From: Prochlorococcus sp. AG-355-J09
GTDB taxonomy: Bacteria > Cyanobacteriota > Cyanobacteriia > PCC-6307 > Cyanobiaceae
Reading direction: 5' to 3'
DNA: 58,097 bases
Assembly (NCBI GenBank): GCA_003278735.1
Contig: QCDO01000012.1
Span: 1-58,097, forward strand
A program made the position numbers and the translations under genes. Position 1 is the stretch's first letter; each line of letters begins with the position of its first letter. The notes under the pieces are model-generated. The model was not told the DNA's origin, made no database searches, and saw only the letters and a list, made by a program, of their open reading frames with translations. Positions 1 through 11,613 of the stretch are shown piece after piece.

Positions 1-2579
1 GACACTTTGATGTTCAGTTAATAGGTGGGATGGTTTTAAATGAGTGTCAAATTGCTGAGATGAAGACTGGAGAGGGAAAAACTCTTGTCGCAACATTACC
101 ATGTTTTTTAAATGCTCTTACGGGGAAAGGGGTTCATGTTGTTACTGTAAATGATTATTTAGCTAGAAGGGATGCAGAGTGGATGGGACAAGTTCATCGT
201 TTTTTAGGTTTATCCGTTGGTTTGATTCAGCAAGATATGAATCCATTTGAGAGAAAGAAAAATTATGATTGTGATATAACTTATGCCACAAATTCAGAGT
301 TAGGATTTGATTATTTAAGAGATAATATGGCTACCGATATTAGTGAGGTAGTTCAAAGAAAATTTAATTATTGCGTAATTGATGAGGTTGATTCAATATT
401 AATTGATGAAGCAAGAACGCCTCTAATCATTTCTGGACAAGTTGAAAGACCACAAGAAAAATATCAAAAGGCTGCAGAATTATCTCTGGCATTAGTCAAA
501 GCAAAAGAATTAAGTAAAGATGGTATTGATCCAGAAGGCGATTATGAAGTTGATGAAAAACAGAGAAGTTGTATATTAACTGATCAGGGTTTTGCAAAAT
601 GTGAAGAGTATTTGGGAGTTAATGATTTATATAATCCTCAAGATCCTTGGGCGCACTATATAACTAACGCTCTAAAAGCCAAAGAATTATTTATTAAAGA
701 TGTGAATTATATTATTAAGAACGATGAGGCTGTCATAGTAGACGAATTTACTGGGAGGGTAATGCCAGGAAGACGTTGGAGTGATGGGCAACATCAGGCA
801 ATAGAAGCGAAAGAGAGTCTTCAAATTCAGCCTGAAACTCAAACATTAGCATCAATAACTTATCAGAATTTTTTCCTTTTATATCCTGGTTTAGCAGGAA
901 TGACAGGAACTGCAAAAACTGAGGAGGTTGAATTTGAAAAAACTTATAAATTAGAATCAACAGTTATACCGACAAATCAAATAAGAAAGAGACAAGATTG
1001 GTCTGATCAGGTATTTAAGACAGAGATTGGTAAATGGAAAGCCGTTGCTAAAGAAACTGCGCAAATTCACAGAGAGGGCAGACCTGTTTTAGTTGGTACA
1101 ACAAGTGTTGAAAAAAGTGAATTATTAAGTTCACTTTTATTAGAAGAAAAAATCCCACATAATTTGTTAAATGCTAAGCCAGAGAACGTTGAACGTGAGG
1201 CAGAAATTATTGCTCAGGCAGGAAGGGCAGGTGCTGTTACTATTGCGACAAATATGGCTGGAAGAGGTACAGATATAATTCTTGGCGGTAATAGTGACTA
1301 TATGGCAAGGCTTAAATTAAAAGAAATTTTAGTTCCTTTGTTAGTCAAGCCTGATAATGAGCATAAGCCACCAATACCTAAACAAAGAAATTCAAAATCT
1401 AAGGGTGGTTTTTCTACAAAAGCTGGTTCAAATTTGAAAAAGAACATTTCAAATTCTTCAACAAGCCTTTTCCCTTGCAAACTAGATGAAGCGATTGAAA
1501 AGAAACTTTCTCTTTTATCTGGTGAACTTGTTAAAAATTGGGGAGATAGACAACTTTCTGTTTTGGAGCTTGATGACAGGATAGCTACAGCTGCAGAAAA
1601 AGCACCAACTGATGATTACTTGATAAAGCTTTTGAGAGAATGTTTGTCTGATGTCAAAAGAGAATATGAAAAAGTTTTGATTCATGAAGAAAAAAAAGTA
1701 AGAGAAGCTGGTGGTTTACATGTTATTGGTACTGAGAGACATGAATCAAGAAGAGTGGATAATCAACTTAGAGGAAGAGCAGGAAGACAAGGTGATCTTG
1801 GGAGTACAAGATTCTTTTTATCTTTAGATGATAATTTATTAAGGATTTTTGGAGGCGATAGAGTAGCAAATTTAATGAATGCTTTTAGGGTTGATGAAGA
1901 TATGCCTATTGAGTCAGGAATGCTTACTAGGTCTCTAGAAAGTGCTCAAAAGAAAGTTGAAACCTATTATTACGATATTAGAAAACAAGTTTTTGAATAC
2001 GACGAGGTAATGAACAATCAAAGAAAAGCAGTTTATGGCGAAAGACTACGAGTATTGAAAGGGATTGATTTAAAAAGACAAGTAATAGGATACGGAGAAA
2101 GGACAATGATTGAAATTGTAGATGCTTATATTAATCCTGATCTTCCTCCTGAAGAATGGAATATTGATCAATTAATTTCTAAAGTCAAAGAATTTATATA
2201 TTTATTAGATGATCTTAAATCTGATGATATTAATTTACTGTCAATAGAAGAATTAAAAAACTATCTTCAAGAGCAGTTGAGAATAGCTTATGACTTAAAG
2301 GAATCACAAATAGATAAAATTCGTTCTGGATTAATGAGAGAAGCTGAAAGATTTTTCATTTTGCAGCAAATTGATAATTTATGGCGAGAACATCTTCAAT
2401 CCATGGATTCCTTGAGGGAGTCAGTTGGATTGAGAGGTTATGGTCAAAAAGATCCATTAATTGAATATAAAAACGAAGGATATGATATGTTTCTCGAAAT
2501 GATGACTAATATGAGACGAAATGTTATTTATTCAATGTTTATGTTTCAACCTAAAACTGACGTTAATGAAAAAAATTAA
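1..2579 (+). CDS. secA: Preprotein translocase ATPase SecA (5' end outside window)
   Basis: The motor ATPase that drives unfolded proteins through SecYEG in the plasma and thylakoid membranes. The frame is already open at base 3 (reading HFDVQLIGG before the first visible Met at 30), so the start lies upstream; roughly 90 residues are missing compared with cyanobacterial SecA. Counting from that Met, Walker A is MKTGEGKT (11-18) and the [13 protein letters not shown]alker B block is 118-130; the second helicase domain shows [13 protein letters not shown] and [12 protein letters not shown] low-complexity Lys/Ser-rich insert (bases about 1360-1480) separates these two motifs. The C-terminus ends in [13 protein letters not shown], without the Cys-rich zinc tail of many bacterial SecAs. 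It converges on cysE with a 9-base gap. Confidence 0.97.
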   Translation, partial: HFDVQLIGGMVLNECQIAEMKTGEGKTLVATLPCFLNALTGKGVHVVTVNDYLARRDAEWMGQVHRFLGLSVGLIQQDMNPFERKKNYDCDITYATNSELGFDYLRDNMATDISEVVQRKFNYCVIDEVDSILIDEARTPLIISGQVERPQEKYQKAAELSLALVKAKELSKDGIDPEGDYEVDEKQRSCILTDQGFAKCEEYLGVNDLYNPQDPWAHYITNALKAKELFIKDVNYIIKNDEAVIVDEFTGRVMPGRRWSDGQHQAIEAKESLQIQPETQTLASITYQNFFLLYPGLAGMTGTAKTEEVEFEKTYKLESTVIPTNQIRKRQDWSDQVFKTEIGKWKAVAKETAQIHREGRPVLVGTTSVEKSELLSSLLLEEKIPHNLLNAKPENVEREAEIIAQAGRAGAVTIATNMAGRGTDIILGGNSDYMARLKLKEILVPLLVKPDNEHKPPIPKQRNSKSKGGFSTKAGSNLKKNISNSSTSLFPCKLDEAIEKKLSLLSGELVKNWGDRQLSVLELDDRIATAAEKAPTDDYLIKLLRECLSDVKREYEKVLIHEEKKVREAGGLHVIGTERHESRRVDNQLRGRAGRQGDLGSTRFFLSLDDNLLRIFGGDRVANLMNAFRVDEDMPIESGMLTRSLESAQKKVETYYYDIRKQVFEYDEVMNNQRKAVYGERLRVLKGIDLKRQVIGYGERTMIEIVDAYINPDLPPEEWNIDQLISKVKEFIYLLDDLKSDDINLLSIEELKNYLQEQLRIAYDLKESQIDKIRSGLMREAERFFILQQIDNLWREHLQSMDSLRESVGLRGYGQKDPLIEYKNEGYDMFLEMMTNMRRNVIYSMFMFQPKTDVNEKN

Positions 2580-2588
2580 ATCAAAATT

Positions 2589-3326
2589 TTAATTATCCCC
2601 GAGAAATTCAAAAATTTCTTTATCTTTAAGATTTTGAGAATCACCAAGTTTAGAAATATCAATAGATTCTGAGCTGGCTATACATTGTAGAGTTTTTTGT
2701 AATTTAAGAATTTCATTTTCAAGAGAGTCTATCCTATCCATTAAGTTTTTTATCACATTAGCTTCTGCATCTGGTAAGGCAGAGTGAGCTAACGGATTTA
2801 CTTTTACACCACTTTGATGCACTACCCTGCCAGGTACGCCGACTACAGTACTGTTCTCCTCTACATTTCGAACAACCACTGAGCCAGCACCAATACGAGT
2901 ATTAGATCCCACCGTGATGGATCCAAGAACTTTTGCGCCCGCACCGACTACAACATTTTCCATTAAGGTGGGGTGTCTTTTGCCATGGCTTTTACCAGTC
3001 CCTCCTAATGTCACTCCTTGATAAAGCAAACAGTTATTTCCTATTTCAGCAGTTTCACCGATTACAACGCCCATTCCATGGTCTATGAAGACCTTTTTAC
3101 CAATTTTTGCCCCAGGATGGATTTCAATACCTGTTGCTAGCCTATTAAGATGACTGAGTAATCGGGGAATCAAAGGAATCTTTAATTGCCATAATTTATG
3201 CGTAAACCTATGTATAACTATTGATTGAAAACCTGGGTAGCAAAGAAATATCTCTACTATCCCTCTTGCGGCCGGATCTCTCTCTCTGATAATTTCTATA
3301 TCTGATTTAAAAGTTTTCAATACCAT
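2589..3326 (-). CDS. cysE: Serine O-acetyltransferase
   Basis: Transfers acetyl from acetyl-CoA to L-serine, giving O-acetylserine for cysteine synthesis. Of the 245 residues, about 70-165 form a left-handed beta-helix of hexapeptide repeats. The catalytic histidines, by comparison with the E. coli family, are H83 (in IDHGMG) and H118 (in GKRHP), with the glycine-rich TLGGTGKSHG between them. The N-terminal helical domain is short and the tail after 200 is predicted coiled and Leu/Lys-rich. ATG start lies 3 bases after the stop of the GntR-type regulator, so the two are probably co-transcribed. Confidence 0.95.
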   Translation of the reverse strand: MVLKTFKSDIEIIRERDPAARGIVEIFLCYPGFQSIVIHRFTHKLWQLKIPLIPRLLSHLNRLATGIEIHPGAKIGKKVFIDHGMGVVIGETAEIGNNCLLYQGVTLGGTGKSHGKRHPTLMENVVVGAGAKVLGSITVGSNTRIGAGSVVVRNVEENSTVVGVPGRVVHQSGVKVNPLAHSALPDAEANVIKNLMDRIDSLENEILKLQKTLQCIASSESIDISKLGDSQNLKDKEIFEFLGDN

Positions 3327-3329
3327 GGT

Positions 3330-4316
3330 TTAATTAATAACTCCAATTTCTTGTTTTAACTGATTTATTGTTTCGATACTTAAATAATTTTTAGCACATA
3401 TTATTTCAGGTAATCGCATCAAATGTGAACGATTTTTTATTAATGTGTTTTCTACAACTGATAAACTCGGTCCATCACAAACTATATGGTTTGAAGCCTT
3501 TAAAAGTGAGAGTAATCTATTGTTATTGTCTGAGATTGCGGTCATAATCATTAATTCACTACCACGCATGCTGTGTATAATTACTTCTGCTGCTCTTAAT
3601 AAACCAGGACTTATGCTAACAATACCTACACAACTTCCAGCATTTAATTCCTTGATAATTTTTAATTCCTTTTGAAAGTCGCTCAAGTCAACTGCAATTG
3701 CCCGAACTCCATGTTGCTTAGCAACTTTTTCTAGAGGCTGTAAAAAATATCTGCTTGTGACAATAGTACCATTATTTGAATTACTCAAAACTTTTTCTAA
3801 TTCTTCCATAGGAACAACTTCTACTGGTACATTAACTGTTGTAGAAAGGTCTTCTGCTATTAACATAGAAGCTCCAATATCTTCTCTGGGAGTACTGACA
3901 ATGATTCTTGATCCGCACTTAATACGCCAATCAATCTCATTGTTCAATATCTCTCTCGTCTCTTGTAAAGTGAATCCAAGACTTATTAAGTTGTCAATAA
4001 CCTTCTTTGCTTCTTGATCAGGGGCCTTACTTATTTTGTCTTTTGCGTAAAGTGATTTTGTAAATTCTCTTTTAGTAAGATTATCTCTTACATAGATACC
4101 TGATCCAGCTATTGCTTCAACAACTCCATCCATTTCAAGTTGTCTGTAAACTTTGCTTATAGTATTACGATGGAGTCCAGTCTGCATTGCTAGTTGCCTT
4201 GTACTGGGCAGTCTGTGACCTGGCGGATAATGTCTTGCTGCAATTGCGAAACAAATTTGATTATTTAGTTGAGTAGATGCTGGGATATCACTGTCTTGTT
4301 GAATATGGAATCGCAC
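3330..4316 (-). CDS. GntR-family transcriptional regulator with unrecognised C-terminal domain
   Basis: Residues about 8-75 form a GntR winged helix: PGHRLPSTRQLAMQTGLHR is the recognition-helix region, and GSGIYVRD is the usual end of the wing. The remaining ~250 residues do not resemble the FCD, UTRA or aminotransferase effector domains that I know. They alternate short beta and helix stretches (for example IIVSTPRED and GIVSISPGLLRAAEVI) and may be a periplasmic-binding-like or nucleotide-like fold; that is inference. It sits 77 bases after infC and 3 bases before cysE, which makes cysE a plausible target. The ligand is unknown. Confidence 0.85.
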   Translation of the reverse strand: MRFHIQQDSDIPASTQLNNQICFAIAARHYPPGHRLPSTRQLAMQTGLHRNTISKVYRQLEMDGVVEAIAGSGIYVRDNLTKREFTKSLYAKDKISKAPDQEAKKVIDNLISLGFTLQETREILNNEIDWRIKCGSRIIVSTPREDIGASMLIAEDLSTTVNVPVEVVPMEELEKVLSNSNNGTIVTSRYFLQPLEKVAKQHGVRAIAVDLSDFQKELKIIKELNAGSCVGIVSISPGLLRAAEVIIHSMRGSELMIMTAISDNNNRLLSLLKASNHIVCDGPSLSVVENTLIKNRSHLMRLPEIICAKNYLSIETINQLKQEIGVIN

Positions 4317-4393
4317 TGTATAAAAATCCTGACTAATTTAATTTTTGATATAGTGACACTTTAACATTCGTCATATTTTTTGATAAAAATTTA

Positions 4394-4966
4394 TCATCCA
4401 TCATCTTTTTTAATAAGAGGAGTTTTGCGAGGGCTTAAAAACATAATCATGTTTCTCCCTTCTCTTTTTGGTTTTTGTTGAACTTCTGATTGCTCTTCTA
4501 AATCATTAGCCATTTTTAAAAGAAGTGTCTCAGCTAAATTTGAGTGTTGAATTTCTCTTCCCCTAAAAATTACAGTGCATTTTACCTTATCTCCCGATTT
4601 TAGAAATTTAGTAGCTTGACCAATCCGAACATCATAATCATGCTTGTCAATTTTGTACCTCATTTTTACTTCTTTAACTTCTGTTTGATGAGATTTTTTT
4701 CTTGCTTCTTTAGCTTTCTTTTCTTGTTCAAATTTATATTTACCATAGTCCATGATTCTACAAACAGGAGGATTTGCTTTTTCGCTCACCAAAACCAAAT
4801 CAAGTTCTCTTTGAGATGCTATTTCTAATGCTTTTAATCTATCTATGACGCCTAGTTGTTTTCCATCTGAATCAACGACTCTCAATTGAGGGTATTTTAT
4901 TCTTTCATTTATATTTGGTAGCTCTCTAACTGGAGCTCGTCGGTCAAAGCGTGGGCGTGGGGGCAT
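4394..4966 (-). CDS. infC: Translation initiation factor IF-3
   Basis: Binds the 30S subunit, prevents premature 50S joining and proofreads the start codon. The 190 residues carry the N-terminal IF3 domain ([30 protein letters not shown]) and the C-terminal domain ([37 protein letters not shown]). The start is an ordinary ATG, unlike the AUU of E. coli infC, so the classical autoregulation through the rare start codon is not evident here. The gene follows miaA after 53 bases on the same strand. No rpmI-rplT follows, as it does in E. coli. Confidence 0.97.
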   Translation of the reverse strand: MPPRPRFDRRAPVRELPNINERIKYPQLRVVDSDGKQLGVIDRLKALEIASQRELDLVLVSEKANPPVCRIMDYGKYKFEQEKKAKEARKKSHQTEVKEVKMRYKIDKHDYDVRIGQATKFLKSGDKVKCTVIFRGREIQHSNLAETLLLKMANDLEEQSEVQQKPKREGRNMIMFLSPRKTPLIKKDDG

Positions 4967-5019
4967 TCAGTTAATTAAATAAGTTGATTGGATGATGAAC
5001 AAAATCTATTTCTATAAAT

Positions 5020-5919
5020 TTAGCTTAAAAAAGACTCTATTTTAATTATTGCATCTTTTAGTAGGTTTTTGTTATTAAGCCAAAGAGGATTATTTTTATT
5101 ACGAAACCAAGTTTTTTGTCTTTTGGCAAATTGGATTGTTTTTGTTGTAGTTAACTCAATCGCTTTGTCAATTGTTGAACTGTTATTTAAAACATCCCTA
5201 GCTTCTCGATAACCAATGGTTTCTAATATTGGCAAATTAAATCCGTATTTAGAGATAAGGTGGTTAGTTTCCTCAATAATTCCAGATAAAAACATATTTT
5301 TTGTTCTTTGAAAAATTCTTTCTTTTAAATTATCTCTATCTAATCCAAGCTCTAGGATTTTCCAGTTAGGGGGTTTTTGAACTTTTAGAGTTGACAAAGG
5401 CTTACCTGTTACATAGAAGACTTCTAAAGCTCTTATTGTTCTTATATGGTCAGCAAAATTGATTTTTTTTGTTGATAATGGATCACAATTTTTTAACAGG
5501 TCCCAACATTTTTCCTGACCCAACTCTTCTAGCTGTCTTCTGATATTATTTTGAGGAGGGACATTTGGTACAAAAAATCCTTTTGTTATTGAGTTCATAT
5601 ACAACCCACTGCCTCCAACAAGAAAAGGTAAATTACCTTGTTTAATTTCCCCCTCAATAGATTTTTGAGCAATTTCTTGAAATTGTTTTACATTAATTGG
5701 ATTGATTGGTTCTTCAATATCTATTAAAAAATGCTTTATTTTTTTTTGTTGAATTTTAGATGGCTTGGCTGTTCCAATATCCATGGACTTATAAATTTGT
5801 CTTGAATCGATATTATGTATATGAGTTTTAAAATATTCTGCAATTTCAATAGCTAATTCTGTTTTGCCACTTGCAGTAGGCCCAATTAAAATAATTACAT
5901 GAGGTAGCGACGCAGACAT
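5020..5919 (-). CDS. miaA: tRNA dimethylallyltransferase
   Basis: Adds a dimethylallyl group to A37 of tRNAs that read UNN codons. P-loop GPTASGKT is at residues 13-20, followed by the family motif [17 protein letters not shown] near 38-54 and [10 protein letters not shown] near 103. The C-terminal [18 protein letters not shown] matches the tRNA-binding end of MiaA. 299 residues is the usual length. It heads the minus-strand run miaA-infC-GntR-cysE and is divergent from gyrB across 150 bases. Confidence 0.96.
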   Translation of the reverse strand: MSASLPHVIILIGPTASGKTELAIEIAEYFKTHIHNIDSRQIYKSMDIGTAKPSKIQQKKIKHFLIDIEEPINPINVKQFQEIAQKSIEGEIKQGNLPFLVGGSGLYMNSITKGFFVPNVPPQNNIRRQLEELGQEKCWDLLKNCDPLSTKKINFADHIRTIRALEVFYVTGKPLSTLKVQKPPNWKILELGLDRDNLKERIFQRTKNMFLSGIIEETNHLISKYGFNLPILETIGYREARDVLNNSSTIDKAIELTTTKTIQFAKRQKTWFRNKNNPLWLNNKNLLKDAIIKIESFLS

Positions 5920-6023
5920 ATGAATTTCTGATGAAAAAAATATTAGCTATATAATTAAAGTGATTAAATTTTTCATTGACTTCGAGCCTTTATCTTATTG
6001 CGGTGGTAAGTTTAATGAAATAC

Positions 6024-6047
6024 CTTTTAAAAATAACATTTTAAAAG
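6024..6047 (+). promoter_or_regulatory. Perfect 9-bp inverted repeat in the gyrB leader
   Basis: CTTTTAAAA at 6024-6032 and TTTTAAAAG at 6039-6047 are exact reverse complements around a 6-base loop, and a T-rich tract (about 6050-6063) follows just before the gyrB ATG at 6070. It could be a weak attenuator hairpin in RNA or a cruciform-prone site in DNA. The stem is nearly all A/T, so function is uncertain. Confidence 0.3.
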
Positions 6048-6069
6048 TCTAATATTTTTTTTATATTAA

Positions 6070-8363
<2,294 letters not shown>

Positions 8364-8366
8364 ATT

Positions 8367-8732
8367 TTGGATTTTAGTTCAATAAGTATAATTTTACTCG
8401 GCAGTACTTTTGGATTAATACTTAGAATATTTATACAAAATAATTTTAAAAAAAGTATAGGTTTTGATATTCAAAATACTTCAATAGTAAACTTTTTATC
8501 ATCTTTTTTATTAGGAAATTTAGTAGCTTTAAATTTTGTTAATAACGAAATACTAATGTTATTTTATAGTGGTTTTTTAGGATGTTTTAGTACATTTTCT
8601 TCGTTTATATATCAACTATTTGAATTATTTAAAAAGAGACAATTCCTAAGATTATTTTTCCACTATGTTGAGGTGATAATTTTTTCATTCCTGTTCTTTT
8701 ATTTAGGTTATTTTCTTATTCAGTTGTTTTAA
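8367..8732 (+). CDS. crcB: Fluoride channel subunit Fluc/CrcB, first of a pair
   Basis: Fluc proteins are small four-helix dimers that let F- leave the cytoplasm. Of 121 residues, four hydrophobic helices are visible. Family marks are GLILR in helix 1, the pore Asn in SIVNFLSSFLLGN of helix 2, and the Phe-box helix GFLGCFSTFSSF of helix 3. Positive residues sit in loop 1 (NNFKKS) and loop 3 (FKKRQFLR), which predicts both termini outside. The start is TTG: the first in-frame ATG comes about halfway through the protein, and an in-frame stop lies two codons upstream. Its TAA directly abuts the GTG of the second subunit. Confidence 0.8.
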   Translation: MDFSSISIILLGSTFGLILRIFIQNNFKKSIGFDIQNTSIVNFLSSFLLGNLVALNFVNNEILMLFYSGFLGCFSTFSSFIYQLFELFKKRQFLRLFFHYVEVIIFSFLFFYLGYFLIQLF

Positions 8733-9062
8733 GTGAAAATAAATAATTCGATTTACATTCTTTTAGCTGCTTACTTAGCAACTTTTTTAAGATTAGTTAT
8801 AAATAATAATTTTTTTATTTCCATAATTGGATCATTTTTAGTAGGTTTTTTTATCAATAGAAAATTAAGTTATAAGACTGAAAAAATTTTATTGAGCGGT
8901 TTTTTTTCTTGCTTTACATCCTTTAGCGGATTTATATATTTTTTGTATACAATTTTAAATCAAGGTGATTGGATAAAATTTATAATTTTTTTTAATTTAA
9001 TCATTATCGTAAATGTATTCACAATGCTTTTCGGGTTCTGGATCAGTAGAAAAATTGTTTAG
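8733..9062 (+). CDS. crcB: Fluoride channel subunit Fluc/CrcB, second of a pair
   Basis: 109-residue four-helix protein related to the preceding gene: FLRLVI in helix 1, SIIGSFLVGFF in helix 2, GFFSCFTSFSGF (Phe box) in helix 3. The helix-2 pore Asn of the family is aligned with Ser. Positive residues cluster in loop 2 (NRKLSYKTEK) and at the C-terminus (SRK), predicting both termini inside, opposite to the first subunit. Separate genes with opposite orientation are known for heterodimeric Fluc channels. GTG start is immediately after the TAA of the first subunit and in the same frame. Confidence 0.78.
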   Translation: MKINNSIYILLAAYLATFLRLVINNNFFISIIGSFLVGFFINRKLSYKTEKILLSGFFSCFTSFSGFIYFLYTILNQGDWIKFIIFFNLIIIVNVFTMLFGFWISRKIV

Positions 9063-9067
9063 GGTAA

Positions 9068-9073
9068 TATAAT
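9068..9073 (+). promoter_or_regulatory. Candidate -10 box of mgtE
   Basis: Exact TATAAT, 31 bases before the mgtE ATG, in the 42-base gap after the second Fluc gene. No good -35 element is seen at the standard spacing, as is common in Prochlorococcus. Confidence 0.45.
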
Positions 9074-9104
9074 GATGTTGTTACTTTGATAAGGGATTAT
9101 ATTT

Positions 9105-10511
9105 ATGAATGAAAATAATCTTGAGACAGTTACATCTTTATCTTCAGATTTAAGTACAAGAGAAAATATTACTATTCAACTTGAGAAGTTGCTCATCGCG
9201 GGAAATTATGATGAGGCAAAGTTACTTTTAGAGCCTTCCCAACCTGTTGATATTGCAGATGCTATTGGAAGCCTTCCACTAATATTGCAGGCATTAGCAT
9301 TTCGATTATTAAAGAAAAATGAAGCCATTGAGGTTTATGAATATTTAGATCCAGTAGTTCAGCAAACTTTATTAGAAAGACTTCGTTCAGGAGAAGTTTT
9401 AGAAATCGTTGAAAAAATGTCTCCTGATGATAGGGTTCAACTTTTTGATGAATTACCTGCAAAAGTTGTACGAAAATTTTTATCTGCACTTAGTCCTGGT
9501 GAAAGGAAAGTAACAGCTGAATTACTTGGATATGAGCCTGAAACTGCCGGGAGATTAATGACAACTGAATTTATAGATCTTAAAGAAATGCAAACAGCAG
9601 CTGAGGCTCTTTCTTTAGTTAGAAAAAGAGCCCCATTTACTGAAACTATCTACAGCTTATATGTTACAGATAAAGAAAGGCATTTAACTGGTATTCTATC
9701 TTTAAGAGATCTTGTAACTGCTGATCCTTCTAAGCCAATTGGAGACGTTATGACAAGAGATGTAGTTAATATCGCTACAAATACTAATCAAGAAGAGGTT
9801 GCTAGAGCAATACAAAGGTATGATTTTTTAGCTCTCCCAGTCGTCGATAAGGAAAAAAGACTTGTTGGGATAGTAACCGTCGATGACTTAATTGATGTTA
9901 TAGAACAAGAAGCAACAAGAGATATTTATGCAGCGGGGGCAGTACAACCTGGCGACGAAGATGATTATTTTCAAAGTAGTTTGTTTACGATTGCTCGAAG
10001 AAGAATTTTATGGTTATTAATTTTAGTTTTAGCAAATGGTTTAACGACCAAAGTTATAGCTATGAATGATCAAATCTTGAAAGAAATAGTCTTATTAGCT
10101 GCATTTATTCCTCTACTCATAGGTACTGGGGGGAATGTTGGTGCTCAAAGTTCAACGGTGGTAATTCGAGGTTTAAGTACTCAAAAACTGAAGTCTCTTG
10201 GTGCAATTAGGGCAGTAGTTAAGGAGGCAATAACAGGTGCTCTTCTAGGTGTTTTTATGATGCTTGTAGTATTTCCGTTCGCTTGGTGGCAAGGAGAAGG
10301 ACCACTAATCGCCTCTGCGGTGGGAATAAGTTTGATATCCATAACAACTTTAGCTGCTACAACAGGAGCGATCCTTCCTTTGTTGTTTGCCAGGATGAAA
10401 TTGGATCCAGCCTTGATGTCTTCCCCTTTCATTACAACCGTAACTGATATTGCAGGTGTATTTATTTATCTCAGTACAGCAAAATGGCTATTAAGCTCTT
10501 CATTAGTCTGA
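9105..10511 (+). CDS. mgtE: Magnesium transporter MgtE
   Basis: Mg2+ channel gated by cytoplasmic Mg2+. 468 residues in the usual order: helical MgtE N domain (about 25-140), two CBS domains (about 155-270), then five membrane helices (about 298-468). The pore signature GTGGNVGAQSS is at 340-350, and D434 in LDPALMSSP with D448 in TTVTD are conserved acidic residues of the membrane part. Acidic Mg-sensing residues are plentiful between N and CBS domains (SPDDRVQLFDELP). It probably has its own promoter just upstream. Confidence 0.95.
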   Translation: MNENNLETVTSLSSDLSTRENITIQLEKLLIAGNYDEAKLLLEPSQPVDIADAIGSLPLILQALAFRLLKKNEAIEVYEYLDPVVQQTLLERLRSGEVLEIVEKMSPDDRVQLFDELPAKVVRKFLSALSPGERKVTAELLGYEPETAGRLMTTEFIDLKEMQTAAEALSLVRKRAPFTETIYSLYVTDKERHLTGILSLRDLVTADPSKPIGDVMTRDVVNIATNTNQEEVARAIQRYDFLALPVVDKEKRLVGIVTVDDLIDVIEQEATRDIYAAGAVQPGDEDDYFQSSLFTIARRRILWLLILVLANGLTTKVIAMNDQILKEIVLLAAFIPLLIGTGGNVGAQSSTVVIRGLSTQKLKSLGAIRAVVKEAITGALLGVFMMLVVFPFAWWQGEGPLIASAVGISLISITTLAATTGAILPLLFARMKLDPALMSSPFITTVTDIAGVFIYLSTAKWLLSSSLV

Positions 10512-10565
10512 TTTCAGTAGGTATTTATTCTCATTTTTGTAAAATTGTGGATTTTTTTGTTTAAC

Positions 10566-10595
10566 TTTACATTTCTTAATGGTATTGTTTACAAA
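10566..10595 (+). promoter_or_regulatory. Two HLR1-like half sites upstream of the sigma factor gene
   Basis: TTTACATT (10566-10573) and TTTACAAA (10588-10595) both match the half-site pattern reported for the RpaB-bound HLR1 element. Here they are 22 bases apart start to start instead of the usual 10, so they lie on the same DNA face but are not a classical direct repeat. ATG of the sigma gene is at 10612. Confidence 0.25.
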
Positions 10596-10611
10596 ACATC
10601 ATTTAACATAA

Positions 10612-11613
10612 ATGTCTTCTGAAACAATAAGTGAAAATAAACTAGCATCAATCACAAGTATAAAAGCTAGTAATGATGTAGATCTTGTTCGATCATACTT
10701 GAGGGATATAGGAAGAGTTCCATTACTATCGCATGAACAAGAAATTACTCTCGGTCGCCAAGTTCAAGAGTACATGGAAGTTGAAAGAGCAGAATTAGAA
10801 TTTATTGAATTAACAGGAGATAAACCTACTATTGATGAATTATCCACCAAATTAAGCTTATCTTCTTCCATAATTAAAAAAAGAGTGAGAGCTGGACAGA
10901 GAGCTAAAGAAAGGATGGTTGCAGCAAATTTAAGATTGGTGGTAAGCGTTGCAAAAAAATATACAAAAAGAAATATGGAACTTTTAGATTTAATTCAGGA
11001 AGGAACTATAGGACTAGTCAGAGGAGTGGAAAAATTTGATCCAGCAAGAGGATATAAGTTTTCAACATATGCATACTGGTGGATTAGACAAGGTATTACA
11101 AGAGCAATAGCTGAAAAAAGTCGTGCGATAAGGCTTCCAATTCACATAACTGAAATGTTGAATAAGTTAAAAAAAGGTCAAAGAGAACTCAGTCAAGAAA
11201 TGTCTAGAACTCCAACTGTCACTGAACTTGCTAAATACGTAGAGCTTCCTGAAGATGATGTTAAAGATTTGATGTGCAAAGCTGGACAGCCAGTTAGTCT
11301 TGAAACCAAAGTTGGCGACGGGGAAGATACTGTTTTACTAGATTTACTGGCAGGGGGTGAGGATTTGCCAGATGAACAAATTGAGATGGATTGTATGAGA
11401 GGTGATCTGCATTCTCTTTTACATCAATTACCTGACCTGCAATGTAGAGTTTTAAGAATGAGATACGGAATGGATGGTGATGAGCCAATGTCCCTTACAG
11501 GTATAGGAAGGGTATTGGGAATAAGTAGAGATCGAGTTAGAAATCTTGAAAGAGATGGATTAAGAGGCTTAAGAAGGCTTAGTGATAATGTAGAAGCTTA
11601 CTTTGTTTCTTGA
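10612..11613 (+). CDS. RNA polymerase sigma factor, group 2 (RpoD-like)
   Basis: Non-essential primary-like sigma factor of the cyanobacterial type. Region 1.2 is DLVRSYLRDIGRVPLLSHEQE (24-44). Region 2 covers about 100-172, with MVAANLRLVVSVAKKY, DLIQEGTIGLVRGVEKFDP and the -10 recognition helix YWWIRQGITRAI (155-166). Region 3 follows, and region 4 (about 270-325) has ISRDRVRNLERDGLRGLR as its -35 recognition helix. Region 1.1 is absent and the length of 333 fits group 2. The 3' end overlaps the convergent hydrolase gene by 16 bases. Confidence 0.94.
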   Translation: MSSETISENKLASITSIKASNDVDLVRSYLRDIGRVPLLSHEQEITLGRQVQEYMEVERAELEFIELTGDKPTIDELSTKLSLSSSIIKKRVRAGQRAKERMVAANLRLVVSVAKKYTKRNMELLDLIQEGTIGLVRGVEKFDPARGYKFSTYAYWWIRQGITRAIAEKSRAIRLPIHITEMLNKLKKGQRELSQEMSRTPTVTELAKYVELPEDDVKDLMCKAGQPVSLETKVGDGEDTVLLDLLAGGEDLPDEQIEMDCMRGDLHSLLHQLPDLQCRVLRMRYGMDGDEPMSLTGIGRVLGISRDRVRNLERDGLRGLRRLSDNVEAYFVS

